The translations under genes were made by a program, and so were the position numbers. Below, piece by piece: positions 16,111 through 27,638 of a DNA stretch of 64,000 nucleotides. The first letter of the stretch is position 1. The number at the start of each line of letters is the position of its first letter. Below the pieces are notes generated by a model that saw nothing but the letters and a program-made list of their open reading frames with translations, searched no databases and was not told the DNA's origin. Source of the stretch: Coprinellus micaceus (Eukaryota > Basidiomycota > Agaricomycetes > Agaricales > Psathyrellaceae); contig OX596340.1 in assembly GCA_951394405.1 (NCBI GenBank), positions 1,302,001 to 1,366,000 on the forward strand. Reading direction: 5' to 3'.

Positions 16111-18596
16111 CTAATCAGCACCAGCGCCCACCTCAATCGCAGTGGGTAAAGGCTTCGGATCTTCTGCACTCCTACTCCTCGATATCATTGCAGGGCTCGG
16201 CACTCCCTTTCCGCCGCTCATCGGGGTCAGCTGGTTAGACGGGCAGACTGCTCCGGCCCACAAGGCCTGCAGTGACCCTGAGACAGGAGGGACGCTCCCA
16301 GAACGGGGCGACAATCGAAGTGTTGCATCACGGTCCATTTTTGGGACTGGCTTTCGAGAAAAGTAGTCGGCACTCGTGCCGCGGGAGGATGAGCCCGACT
16401 CCGAGCTGGAGTATCTCGAAGAGATCAAGGTTGGGACGGACGTCTGGGCGGGCTTGGACTCGAGGTCTCCTTCGGCGTCTGAATGAGGGGCGTGGTGATC
16501 ATGGTCGACGGTATCGTCGTCCTGGAAGCCAGGTGGGACGTAGGTCGACCTTCCTCTCGCCGGCGCATCGAGCTCAAGTTCCTCTGGGTGGTCCTCAAGG
16601 TGCATGCGGGCCATGAGGTGCGACCCAAAGTCAACAGGGGTGGTCGGTACGACGCTGGGACTAGGGGAGCGAGAGTGGTAGTAGCTCGGCCTTTTGTTGG
16701 GCTTGCGCCCTCTCGGCATAGACTCTGATCGGCTGCGGGGCGGGGTGTCGTAGTACGGGGGGCTGACGAGGGGTGAATGAAACGAATCATGGTCAAATTC
16801 TGAGCTCGAGTTGCTGAAAAACGCCGAGGTAGTAGCGCTGAGTGCGCTGCGAGGGCCAGGGGAAGGAGGTCGCGATGCCCGGTGCCGGGATACGCTTCTC
16901 CCACTGGTGGAGCGGGTAAGAAGGGGGGCACGGGAGACAGACCGCTGGGCCCTAGACCTTGACCGCCTCATCGTGGCCTCCATTGCCGCCCTCGAGTTCC
17001 TTTCTTCGTGCTGCCAATCATCCTCGTCCTCCTCGTCCTGGATGACAGAGTCAACGACGTTATGGAGCTGGTAATCCTCAAGGTCGCCGTCATCGGTCGG
17101 GCTGAAGAAGACTTCATCCTCAACCTCCGGAGTGGCGCCGTCTCCCGCCGCTCCCCAGCCAACACCCCATGCGACCTCGTCGACCATTGCGATTGTCCAT
17201 CGTTTTGAGACGCTACGCTCGAGACATCCGAGGAGAATGCGCTCGGCCCCACGTCCTATATCCTTGGGGAGATCAAACGGCCCTGATTATAAGTTTGTTA
17301 GTCTCTAGTCAATAAGGCGATGGCCATTGCGACCCGCTACGCACCGTTCAAAATCTTCATCAGTAAGCGAGGCTCAAAAGAGTCCTTGAACGGCAAATGA
17401 CCAGCGAGGAGGGCATACAGCATCACGCCGAGAGCCCAGATATCTTGGCTAGGATGAGGAAGGGAAATTTCGGAGGACTGGGGGAGAAGCAGCTCTGGGG
17501 CAGCGTATGGAAGTGATCCTGGTTGATGGGGAGGAGTATGAGGTGTAGTGGTGCTTCGCTGCTTTGCGCTGCTGTGTCGGACGATGGGGTTGAGGGAGGA
17601 GGCCACTTTTCCAGAACGTTTGGGGAGAGACATGGAGAAGGCACGATGCACTGCGTTATACCCGGCGGCGGCTTCGTGTTGGTGACGGTGTTCATCTTCC
17701 CTGATGTCATCCTCATCGACCGACCCTTGACCTATTTTCACGCTCAAACCAAAATCTCCAATTCTACAAACACCACTTTCATCCACTAAGACATTCTCTA
17801 GTTTCATGTCCCTATGGACAAACATCGCATCCTCGTGCAGGTACCGCAACCCCCGGACCACCTGCCGAAACATCATCCCTGCATCGTCCTGCGGCAACGC
17901 AGGGTTCCCGTCACGCTTCAGGATGTCGTAAAGCGAGCCGGCGGGGCAGTAGAGGGTGATGAAGTAGTCCGCGTAGGATGTGTGGACCGCGGAGAAGAGA
18001 GGGAGGATGTGCTCGTGGCTGAGGCTAGACCACACGACGGCTTCGTGCTCGAGTTTTTTGCGCTCGTGTGGTGCATGACCTGTGCGCACTAGGTCAGCAC
18101 GACGGATGATTTTGATGGCTACGATACCTCCAGAAGTCGAGAAGGCCTTCCTGATCGTGGAGAACCCCCCAAAGCCCACAACAGGGCCCAGAGTGTAGCC
18201 TCCGACAGCACTGCCTTCGTCGTCCTCGAGAGGCTTGGGTTCCACTTTTGGTGCTATGAAGGAAGACAGCCACATAGCAGCTGGGGAGGAAGAGACGTCT
18301 GCCGGTTTGGGAAGGGTGGGGGCTCGTTGTGGGACCTGTGGTGGTGGAGAACCGAAGAAGGGATCGATAAAAGCTGGAGAGCTGACACTAGTAGGGACGT
18401 CGGTGTCGACCTCGTCGTTCAAGAGGGCCTGAGTCGCCTTTTGATCCCTGTCAAGGACCTCTCCATTCCGACGTGCACTTGAGGGATTGTGGCTCGCATT
18501 GTGGCTCTGTGGGGTAGGAGCAAGGTGTGGAGGAATTTGGAAGAAACTGGCACAGGTGAGTTCGCCGTTCGTCGCGGTGTTGGGCCCCCTTTGCAT
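16111..18596 (-). CDS. Serine/threonine protein kinase with long SP/RS-rich tail
   Basis: Two exons, 18596-17345 and 17282-16111, separated by a 62-nt intron inside the kinase domain (ILNG joins PFDLPKDIGRGAERILLGCL). Kinase motifs are complete: glycine loop GFGGFSTIRKAF, VAIKIIRR with the ATP lysine, HRDMKLENVL catalytic loop, DFGLS, PYAAPELLLP and DIWALGVMLYALLAGHLPF. The N-terminal 130 residues are low complexity. After the kinase domain come an acidic stretch and about 300 residues rich in Ser, Pro and Arg (RSRSRAQRSVSRAPLL), probably a regulatory tail. The kinase core looks CAMK/CAMKL-like by its catalytic and APE regions. I cannot assign an ortholog, and its target is unknown. Confidence 0.88.
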
Positions 18597-19981
18597 GAAA
18601 AGACGTGAGTTGGGCAGGAGGAGGAGGTGATTTGCTGAGGGTGGTGGTGGTAGCAGAGAGAGAATGAAATGAAAGGAACAGCACCGAAAGCAAAGTCGGC
18701 CGGATCCGCGCTCTCGGAGGCGTGGGAATCAAGATCTGGGATTGACCTGTTTCGGACACCTCACATCGTGTCCGGATCTTCTCAAACAGGTTTCTATTCC
18801 ATGGGGCCTCGTTTCAGCGCACAGAAACATTGGAAATGCCCACTGGTGCGCCTGGTAGAGGCCTCCAGGTAATAGAGAGCACCCCGGCGAAATTTCCGGC
18901 CATTTATGGCTTATCTCTACCCCAGACCGTTATAGACCGTTATCTCTGACGGATGCAATGTAAATGACAGAAGCGTCTGCTTCTGACCTTGGCGGACCAA
19001 CCTGGACCAACGCTTGCTTCAGTGGCGGCTGTATAGCGGTGTGGTTCACATGAATCACTAAGAATCGATCGTACCACACAGGAGGCGTTCGGTATGCACG
19101 AGGGTGACAGTTGTGTATTTTTCCAAGCACTCCCGCAATCTCTGCGCTGTGATATTCATAATCACCATATTCACAACCCCTTCTAGAAAAATCAAGGCCA
19201 ATGTGACAAAGAAGCGTAGTCCAGGGGATTGGAGTAGTACTAATTAATAATGATAGCGAACCCGGTGACCAGAGCTAACAATAGCGGGAGGAGTAGCAAT
19301 ACGTCAACTCTCCAAGTGCTTGAGACTCGAACAGAGTAGAATTGTATAATCGCTTGCCCCAAACCCCGCTAGAGTACCGAGTTGGGCTCGGTTTATGGTT
19401 CACGGCCGTCGGAAACCAACGGAGACACATCGGCGGCGGAAGAGGGGGTAGCCTACTGTCGTTCTTATATGTACCCACAAGTGCCTCGCTATCCCTGGGA
19501 ACACGACAGCGAGCAGGGATGTGGCTTCTCTCAAACGTCGCAGACTGACGTCGGCCTGACAGAAGCCGCCCAAAAAGTACAAACGGGATATCGACTACCA
19601 TTCCGATTCAATGCCTCATTACCGCGGATCCTGCCACTGTATTCATCGGGAGATACATGCATCACGAAGTAGAGCCCTTCTCCCGTCTCCTTATTTCCCT
19701 CTTCAGGCGATTCGACCGGATTTAACAAGCGCTCATCTCGCGTATCTCGCGTGGACGAGCGCCTATCAGCCGGGAGCGCATCACCCCGAGCCTCCACGTG
19801 ATGCTCAGCTTCCACGTCAGTGCGGGGAATCCAGATCGGGTCGGAGGCAAAGTGTCGTGGAGTTCGGAAAAGGCGATGTCGGTATAGATCTGCCAGCACC
19901 GACCTCTAACTTACACCCGTTCACGGTCCTTTCGTCTGTCTACACCTCTCTGGCGGTCCTTGACTGCGAACGAGATTCCCA
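18597..19981. other. Intergenic region, no supported gene
   Basis: About 1.4 kb between the divergent starts of the kinase gene and HUT1, so it should contain both promoters. It includes open frames of 96-140 codons on both strands around 19.3-20.0 kb. They overlap one another, lack recognisable domains and have no clear splice partners, so none is called. A short tandem TAGACCGTTA lies near 18.92 kb. Confidence 0.5.
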
Positions 19982-21587
19982 ATGTCCTTCATTAGGTGGG
20001 TGCCAGGGAGCTCGGGGAAGCGGAGGAAGCTAATAGAGGTGCAGGTTAGCCGTGTGTGTCTGTGGCGTGTACGCCATGTTCTTGGTGAGCACTATATCCT
20101 TCGTTTCATGAGATCGGTCAACTCACAGTGCCTGTAGCTTTGGGCAATTGCCCAAGAACGACGTATGTCCCTCTACTCCTAGCGAACCCGCTCGGCAATT
20201 GACTGTGATCCCTCTGGGCAGTATCTGTCCCCTTCGAAAGACTGGACGGGACAGGGTCTGATAAATTCAAGTCACCCCTGTTCCTTGGGACGATCCAAAG
20301 CGCACTCAGCTCCCTCTCCGCACTGACATATATCCTCCTCCGACGCAAATCCACCGATACCCTCTACCAATCCCTCGGACTGGTACACAAAGACCCTCCG
20401 ACACCTCTCACCAACGGTTCCGCCAATGAGAAAACGGCCAACGGAACCTCGAACGGTCATGCTCATCCCCACGAGAAGAAGCACCACCACGACAAGCCCG
20501 ATACCCGCTTTTCTCCCAAAGCTCTCCTCATGCGCTACGCCCAATGCAGCCTATTCATCACCTCCGCCGCTCCATTTGGGTTCGCCGCGCTCTCCTACAT
20601 CTCCTACCCCGCCATGGTCCTCGGCAAGTCCTGCAAACTCGTCCCGGTGATGATTATGAACGTCCTGCTCTACCGACGCAAGTTCGCGAGGCACAAGTAC
20701 CTCGTCGTGTTCATGGTCACGGCTGGGATAACTATCTTCATGGGTTTCGGGCCAAAGAAGGGTGGGCATGGAAAGGCCAAGGGCAATAATAACCAGGCGA
20801 ACTCCCCATACGCGAACCTCATCGGGATGACATACCTCCTGATCAACCTCGCACTCGACGGCGCGATCAACTCGACACAGGACGAGATATTCTCGCGCTT
20901 CAAAGTGACGGGGCAACAGATGATGTTGTGGATTAACCTGTTCTGCACCATCATCTCCACGTTCCTCTCTATTCTACCCCTCCCTTATATCCCTGTCATC
21001 CATGAGAGTGCAGGGGGCACAAGCGAGCTGGCTGTTGCATTGGCGTTTGTGAAGAGTCACCCGGGGATTCTGGTGCCGTTGGCGCAGTTCACGTTGACGG
21101 GTGCGCTGGGGCAGCTGTTTATCTTTGAGACGTTGCAGCATTTCGGATCCTTGACTTTGGTGTACGTGCGAGACCTTCCCTTCCTTCGCGTAGTTCTGAC
21201 GATGTTTACCTAGGACGATCACCCTCACCCGCAAACTCTTCACAATGCTCCTCTCGGTCATTGTGTACAAGCACAAGCTGACTCCAGGACAATGGCTCGG
21301 CACCGCCGTCGTGTTCGCCGGTATCTCTGTGGAGGCCTACGTCAAGCGGAGAGGTTCGTTCAACTTCCACAGCTCTTCCTCGATACCGCCCGCGAACACC
21401 AAAGCTGACGAATTCTACCTCCTTTCCCTTGATCCCCGATACCCCCCTCCCGACGAAACCCACCGCGATATTCCTCCTGTTCCCCTGGGACTTGATGATC
21501 GACTGGATGATTTGTCTGCGTTTGACAGAGGTTCACGCGAAGCGCGTAATCCAGGAGAAGGAAAAGGCCAAACTAAAATCACTGTAA
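19982..21587 (+). CDS. HUT1: ER UDP-galactose/nucleotide-sugar transporter Hut1 (SLC35B1-like)
   Basis: Six exons: 19982-19995, 20045-20084, 20138-20162, 20222-21161, 21214-21353 and 21529-21587. The first three are tiny and are supported by the join they give: [18 protein letters not shown], then [15 protein letters not shown] multi-span membrane protein follows, with [35 protein letters not shown], the segment [20 protein letters not shown] and [14 protein letters not shown], all typical of SLC35B1/Hut1. A His/Lys-rich cytosolic loop follows transmembrane segment 2. The last intron (175 nt) stays open, so an unspliced reading gives a false longer tail. The spliced C-terminus ends KLKSL, a KxKxx ER-retrieval signal. 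Confidence 0.92.
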
Positions 21588-21979
21588 TAATATTAGAGCA
21601 TTGGATACACCGGATTTAATGCATGTAGGGTATGTCAGGCAGGGATGAGGATGAGATCTGAGAGCAGAATCGGAAGCGGCGAAAAGGAAACGCCAATGGG
21701 AAGGGTTGACAACCACGGATGGCTGAGATTGAAGGAAGGCCCGAGAGGGAAATGAAAACCTGGTGTAAAACATCACTGAATGAAGGTGAAAGCCCGAGTT
21801 GTCATAAAGATATGTGTAAGGGTGGGTGGATGGGTATGGATGGAACGATGGATGAGATCGTACCGCATACACTGAGAGCGGTACGGCATGAGGGATGGAA
21901 CCGCGATGAAAGTGGGAAGTAGAGGGCTGGGCAGGGGAAAGAAGCCGAGGATGGTACAAAAGATTGACACCTCTTGCAT

Positions 21980-23203
21980 CTACGTCTCCATGGCGTTGGG
22001 GTCTATCATGTCTTCTGTCTCGGCCTTCACGAGCGGTCGTTTCCGATCCTCGAGTCTGTATGGACAGGATCGATGGTTAGCGGTGCTGCGCTTATGCCAC
22101 GGTCGCAAAGTCCTCGGTTGAACGACCGGGACGCGAAGATGAGAGGGATAGGGCTTCAAAAGGAGAATAATGGTGGGGGTGCTTGGGATCGGACAAGGAA
22201 ACAAAGGTGTATCACTCACCGAACCTCTTCTTCATCATCATCCTCGTCTGATCGCTTCCTTCTCGATACCCCGCGCGGCGCTTGAGGGTATTGTGCAACG
22301 GCGATATTGGCCTTATAGATGGCCTCGTATTCCTGCGTGTGGATTAGCAAGTCGCTCTAATAGATCACGACGATGCCTGGGAGCGTTAAGGCCCAACGAT
22401 CAGAAGTAAAAAGAGACGCCCAGGATTCCGAGCGGTGAGGAACGACTTGTGCGATATAAACTTACCTTGATCTGGGTCAAAAACCCGCCGTTGGGTGAGA
22501 TACAGTACCGCCTATTCTGCACCAAGTGCAGCGCATCCTCCCACGACAGTTGGTAGTGTTGCATGACGAACATGACAACAAAGGAGGGTGAGAGGCTAAT
22601 GCCGCCTGTGGACCCACGATTAAGGCACGGGTAAATGCAGTTCAGTGACAGAGATCGCGTACCGTTGCAGTGTACTAGGACACGCCCGCCCTTGTCGATG
22701 GCCTCGGTGATGAACCTTCGGGCGCTACGAAGGCGTGTCAGGCAGAATGGATGCAGAAAACGAGGCGGCGACGTACTTTGGGAATAGGCGGATGAGGTTC
22801 TGCTCCTCGTTGTCCTCCACGTCGAGCGTCATGTACTCGAACTGCCCCGGAAAACGCGGTTTCACGGAGAAGGCTTCCTTTGCATCTCGAATACACACAC
22901 TGTGTCGCATTAGAATCGGTTCAAAGACGGTGCTGTATGTCGACGCACATATGTGTGATTCCCAATCCTTGCAGCGTGTCGAGCGACTTGGAGGCCACAA
23001 AGGGGCCCAGGAAGAGTCCCGGGAGGATCTCCTGGCACTCTCTCCTCATTTCGTATCTGCATGTCCGCAGCGGCATGAGCACATGCCCTTTGTTCGCGAG
23101 TGGCTCATACGCACCTCCATTCAACGTCCCCGGGTCCCTGCACAATGTTGCGAACCTGTTCGTCGTTGAGCTTGGGGTGGATGCCGTTCATTGAGATGTC
23201 CAT
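21980..23203 (-). CDS. STYX-like dual-specificity pseudophosphatase
   Basis: Seven exons: 23203-23115, 23056-22949, 22899-22777, 22724-22663, 22605-22466, 22332-22220 and 22055-21980. Family segments are EILPGLFLGPFVASKS, THIVCIRDAKEAF, the active-site region VHCNGGISLSPSFVVMFVM and NRRYCISPNGGFLTQIKEYE. The last is characteristic of STYX. The PTP signature HCx5R keeps Cys but has Leu where the catalytic Arg belongs, so no catalysis is expected. Mammalian STYX is dead for the opposite reason (Cys lost, Arg kept). A substrate-binding or scaffold role is inferred from STYX. The tail is acidic, then basic. Confidence 0.85.
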
Positions 23204-23378
23204 GTCGCTTTGAGGCGGGGCGAGATGGGAGGTGGTGGTGGTCGAGGAGAGAGAGAGGAAGGAGGATTGTATTCGGAAGCGGAGAGTTGATTCGCGATGG
23301 TCCAGACGGGGCTCTAAATAAATGACTGTCACGTGGCGACTTCGAGTGGGACGTGCCTGGGCTCTTTCAGCGTTCACC

Positions 23379-24882
23379 ATGTCGCCCACCAATGTCGACG
23401 ACGATATTCCGTACGTTCTATTTCTTGGGATTCGAAGAAATATGTCTGAAGACCATACAGGCAGCTCATTCGTTACGATGAAACGGGCGAGGTCAAGCAT
23501 GTACCATTGACCATTATCTGTGGTTTTCTGGGTGCCGGCAAGTCGACCCTTCTCAAGTCAGATATAATCTATTTGACGTCCAACAACGATGCTGAATCTG
23601 TGCGACAGAAGGATCTTAACAGAGAAACACGGATACAAAATTGCAGTAATCATGAACGAGTTTGGAGACACCGCAGTATGTCCTCCCATCCCCTGGTTCT
23701 CAAATTCATTGACCCAATAACAGGATATCGAAGGTTCGAGGATATCAATGGCATCCCTGAAATTTTTGTATTTAACTGGATGAACAGCAAAGGCGATAAA
23801 TATCGCGTCCGAAGACGACCCCATGGGCGAAAGCGAAGAGTTCCTCGAACTCGCCAACGGATGCTTGTGCTGCAGCATCAAGGACTCCGGGATCGCTGCC
23901 ATCGAGAAGCTCATGGAGAAGAAGGGTGCATTTGACCATATCATTCTGGAGACGACGGGCCTGGCAGACCCAGGTGGGTTGGGTGCATATCTGCACAGTC
24001 GGACGCCTCTGATGTCATAGCTCTGTAGGCCCCATTGCTGGGATGTTCTGGCACAACGAAGAATTCCCCTCAGGTCTGGGACGCGACATCGCCCTCGACG
24101 GTGTCATTTGCGTCGTAGATGCAGTATTTGGCCAACAGGTGCGCCCCGACCCCACCAGTGCGTTTTTGTATACTCACCCTCTAGCCGGCTAGCAAATGGA
24201 AGAAGACCACTCCTCCGATGGTTTGAACATCGGCGAGAGTCTGCGCCAAATCGCCGGCTCCGACGTGATTGTCCTGAACAAAGTTGACCTGGTCAACGCC
24301 GAGCAAGTCGCCCTGACCGAGGACCTCATCAAACGCGTCAACCCAACTGCCCCCATCCACCGTACCGTCCGTGGCGAAATCGCGCTCAAGAATATCCTCG
24401 AGCTCCAAGCTTACACCAAGGCCCCCGAAGCAATTCTCAAACATTCCTCCTCAACGTCGTCACAGCACGTTCACACCGCCGACTGTAGCCATGACCACGA
24501 AGACGAGAAATCCGCTGTGAAGGCAACTCACTACGAACTGCGCGGCATATCCAGCCTCCAGGTATCCTGCCCCGTCCTTTCCCAAAACCAGTTCGACCGG
24601 CTGGACGCATGGCTTCGCGAGGTCCTCTGGGAGAACCACATCCCCGAAAGGAGTTCTGGGTCAGAAACCGAACTCCAAGTCCTAAGGTGCAAGGGTGCCT
24701 TCACGTTAGAGGATGGGCGCCATTTTGTTCTGCAGGGTGTGAGGAATATGTATGATGTGAATGAGCTGGCTGGAAAACAAGGGGACGTTGACGTCCCAGA
24801 CATAGGCAAGATCGTCCTTATTGGCAAGGGTCTGGATGACGATGTGAAGAATAGTTTGGAGAGTGTATTGAAGGGACAGTGA
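23379..24882 (+). CDS. ZNG1: ZNG1/CobW-family zinc-chaperone GTPase
   Basis: Seven exons: 23379-23410, 23461-23556, 23609-23675, 23724-23733, 23788-23973, 24029-24138 and 24193-24882. Exon 4 is only 10 nt, yet it is needed to join GDTA to [15 protein letters not shown]. Key motifs are Walker [10 protein letters not shown], the metal-binding [16 protein letters not shown], and VLNKVDL for guanine recognition. A His/Asp/Cys-rich insert ([14 protein letters not shown]) probably also binds metal. The C-terminal CobW domain ends near KGQ. Known relatives hand zinc to methionine aminopeptidase 1 under zinc limitation. The N-terminus (DDIPQLI) only weakly resembles the CPELVP-type docking motif of animal ZNG1. 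Start 23379 follows a good context (caccATG). Confidence 0.9.
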
Positions 24883-24986
24883 GTTCTCTGGCCTCTAAAA
24901 ACCAAATTAAATTGTAGAATAGGGAATAAATACCAGATCGACAGCAACAGATAGATAAGGGAATTGGTTTCCTAAAAGCCGCAACC

Positions 24987-27046
24987 TCATGACGCAGAAG
25001 GTTCGAACTTGGGGACAGGAGGGCGGGCGGTGGTAGGTGGTTCCTGGGTCAGCAGCTCGGCTTGCAAGCGTTCCCTGACACTCTGGGAGCCTGTACGCTT
25101 GGCAATGCTCAACATCGCATACGAACCTTTCGTTAAGAACGAAGGGTTAATCGCGAGAGTGGTGCTGACAATCTTGTCGAACTTCTTCAGCCTACTGGGG
25201 ACGATCAACACGTCCGGTGCATAGTCGATGTCCCCGTCATCGAGCATGCTGGCGTCAAACAAGTGGCTCACGTCGAGGTTTACGTCGTGCGAGAGGTCTT
25301 GGGGTACAGGGAATATTGGGTAAAAGCTAACGGAAAAGGATCCAGATTAGCGTCGACGACTCGAGGGCCAAAGGGGGATTAGAACCGACCTTCGTTGGTT
25401 AAGCAGATGGCGGCAGAGGTTGGTCATGGTGTCGGATGGTGTGTCACCGGGTTGAGCAGGGATAGGGTTGACCTCTACGCCACGCTTGACAAATTCCTCT
25501 TTCCGTAGGTGGAAAAGGACGTCGACGCTTGTTACGGCAAATGAAATATCGTCGATCATAAAGCGAGCTGGGTTAGGCTGGAGGTATATTCTCTGCAGCG
25601 ATATTAGTTTACGAAGGCAACGATGATCCCACGTGTTGACCGTACCGGATGCGAATCTGTAATTTCAGCCTCGAACTCGGATTGAGGGAAGACACAGTGC
25701 CGGCTGAGGATATCCCGTACGCTTGGTATGATGACGACGATGCTACTGGGAGATGACTGGAGAAATTTGCGGAGGGGATCGAGGAAACGGGCGCGGAAGA
25801 TGGATCCCGGGGAAGCATCAGTATCGCCATTCTGAATCTTTGGGTGGGATATGTCGATGAAAGGTCCAATCAGGATGAGAGTATGGGGTTTCTTCGTGTT
25901 CAGTGTCTCGAGGAAGGCTCTCCAGGGTTTGAAGAATAAATCCGAGTCCGGGGTGAAGGGGCCAGAGGCGATGCACACCGTCGAGCCCTTCTCCCCGATA
26001 GACGGATCTGCTTTGGGATCGACTACCCCTTGGGCCGTCGGTGATGGCTTCAACGGTGAAATAGACAGAATGCTGGTTGCATGGAAGTACCCTCCTCCTC
26101 CATTCCGCCCTTGCAAGGCAGCGATCTGTCCAGGGAAAAATCCGTGTCCGCCAGCTCCTTGCACGCATCCCTTGACTTTGATGGCGGGATCCAGCCGCAA
26201 AGGAACGCGTGCTCCAGAGGAGAGCATGCGAGAGGACTCGATCCAGAGAGACCCTTCTGCCAGCTTGGGCCCTGCGGCTGTCTCTGGGTCTTGCCATATC
26301 CGACCGAGGACAGTGACTTCATCGTCGGTTCCCGAGGAGGGGTCTGCAAGCTCTTCAATGTCGAAGCAATCTTTCACCAGTTCCGTGAAGTCGTCGATTG
26401 TCTGATCTAGGATTTCACTTCGCTCCGAAATCTTCTCGTACATGTAACGGTCTAGTGTGAATTAGCACCCAGGCACAAGACGTAGAGAGGTAGACTCACA
26501 GGCTCTCCTCTGCTTTGACTCCACGTCCGTCTTTGCTCCTCTGAATACAACGTGGCTCGCCGTCGGGTTCATCGAAATCGTCACAGGTTCCTTCTTCACC
26601 ACAGGAGCTGGTGCACTCCCGCTCCCCGATGGCCCTGGCGGATCCACATCCATTGCCCTGGGCTGGTTCATCATCCCTCCAGGTAGTCTTGCACGATTCA
26701 CGTTCGCTGTCACGCCCGCCTTTGCCTTCACCTGTGCCTTCTTCGTCGTCTCTCTCGCCATGTTCCGTTGCATTTGTTGCTTGAACGCGCTCAGGGTCTC
26801 TTTAGTGATAGGCATGATCTCTGTACCGGTGTTTGATGCCTTGTAGTTCATGGCCTCGAGTTTGTACTTGAGATCCGTGGGGGAGATGTGGTAGATGTTG
26901 CATATCGAGACACCTGGAGAGGATGTCAGTCTTTGCTGGGAATGGAGTGCACACCGCCCTGTTCAGGACGTACATTCTGTGAGGACAGACTCTTCCAGTT
27001 GTGGTGGGAGGATTGTCTCGAGCTCTTGCCTGATTTTGGTGTCCAT
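24987..27046 (-). CDS. POL12: DNA polymerase alpha subunit B (POLA2/Pol12)
   Basis: Five exons: 27046-26974, 26913-26501, 26451-25646, 25592-25390 and 25326-24987. The short N-terminal helical domain (IRQELETILPPQLEE) is followed by a linker containing VKKEPVTISMNP and by an OB-fold region (VTVLGRIWQDPE; SGARVPLRLD). The calcineurin-like phosphoesterase domain (TLILIGPFIDISHP; FLQSSPSSIVVIIPSVRD) is inactive in this family. The C-terminus has the conserved Pol12 block RIYLQPNPARFMIDD and DVLIVPSRLKKF. The protein tethers the polymerase alpha catalytic subunit and primase in the replisome. Convergent with ZNG1, with 104 bp between stops. Confidence 0.93.
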
Positions 27047-27638
27047 TTGGGCGCGTCGTGGTTTTGGAGAACGCGAGAAGAGAGCGTGACGGGGAATCGC
27101 GTCGCGTTGTCACGAATGTCACACCACGTGCATCGCGTACTTAGGGGCTCTGAAGGGAGTTACGACCGGCCATGGTTCAGTCACCCGGGCGCTACTGGTG
27201 TAATAGAACCCAAGGGTGACTGGGTTGCTTTCCCGTCACCCCGTATGCTGTTCAGGCGCTCGCCGTATTTTCTGAGATACCTAGGATAAACCTCACCCCC
27301 CTATGACTGAAAATGTACTGTTGTAGCGAGCGACGATGGATATCTAGTTTTTGGCGGGGGTCCGTCGAGCGCGACTGAGGCGAGGCGAGGCGGCAGTAGG
27401 AAAGGTGCTTCTGCATTTTCGGTCGCTTCTCAGAGTAGCGGGCACATCCAGCCTCTTGCGGCCAGTTCTCTTCACGACCTTCTCTTTTTATCCCATACCG
27501 CACCGTAGCTTCTTTTCCCCCAGGCCGGAACCTACAGTAGCCCACAGTGTGTGACAAGTGTGTGACTTGGCGGAAGGTGGGGGTTGGGCGGCATCAGGGT
27601 TGATCATAGTATGCTCTTCGCCTTTCATCACAGCTATC
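27047..27638. other. Divergent promoter region
   Basis: Just under 600 bp between the divergent starts of POL12 and the helicase pseudogene, expected to contain both promoters. I found no clear TATA box and no coding frame of note. Confidence 0.55.

Noticed and set aside
19270..19345. Possible tRNA on the minus strand because of a GTTCGAGTCTC-like T-loop
   Set aside because: The adjoining stem does not pair and no acceptor or anticodon arm could be drawn.
19531..19899. Minus-strand open frame of 122 codons upstream of HUT1
   Set aside because: Overlaps competing frames on the other strand, has no recognised domain and lies in the promoter region of two divergent genes.
21354..21528. Longer HUT1 C-terminus read through the last intron
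   Set aside because: The frame is open, but splicing at 21353/21529 yields the expected Hut1 tail with a KxKxx ER signal.
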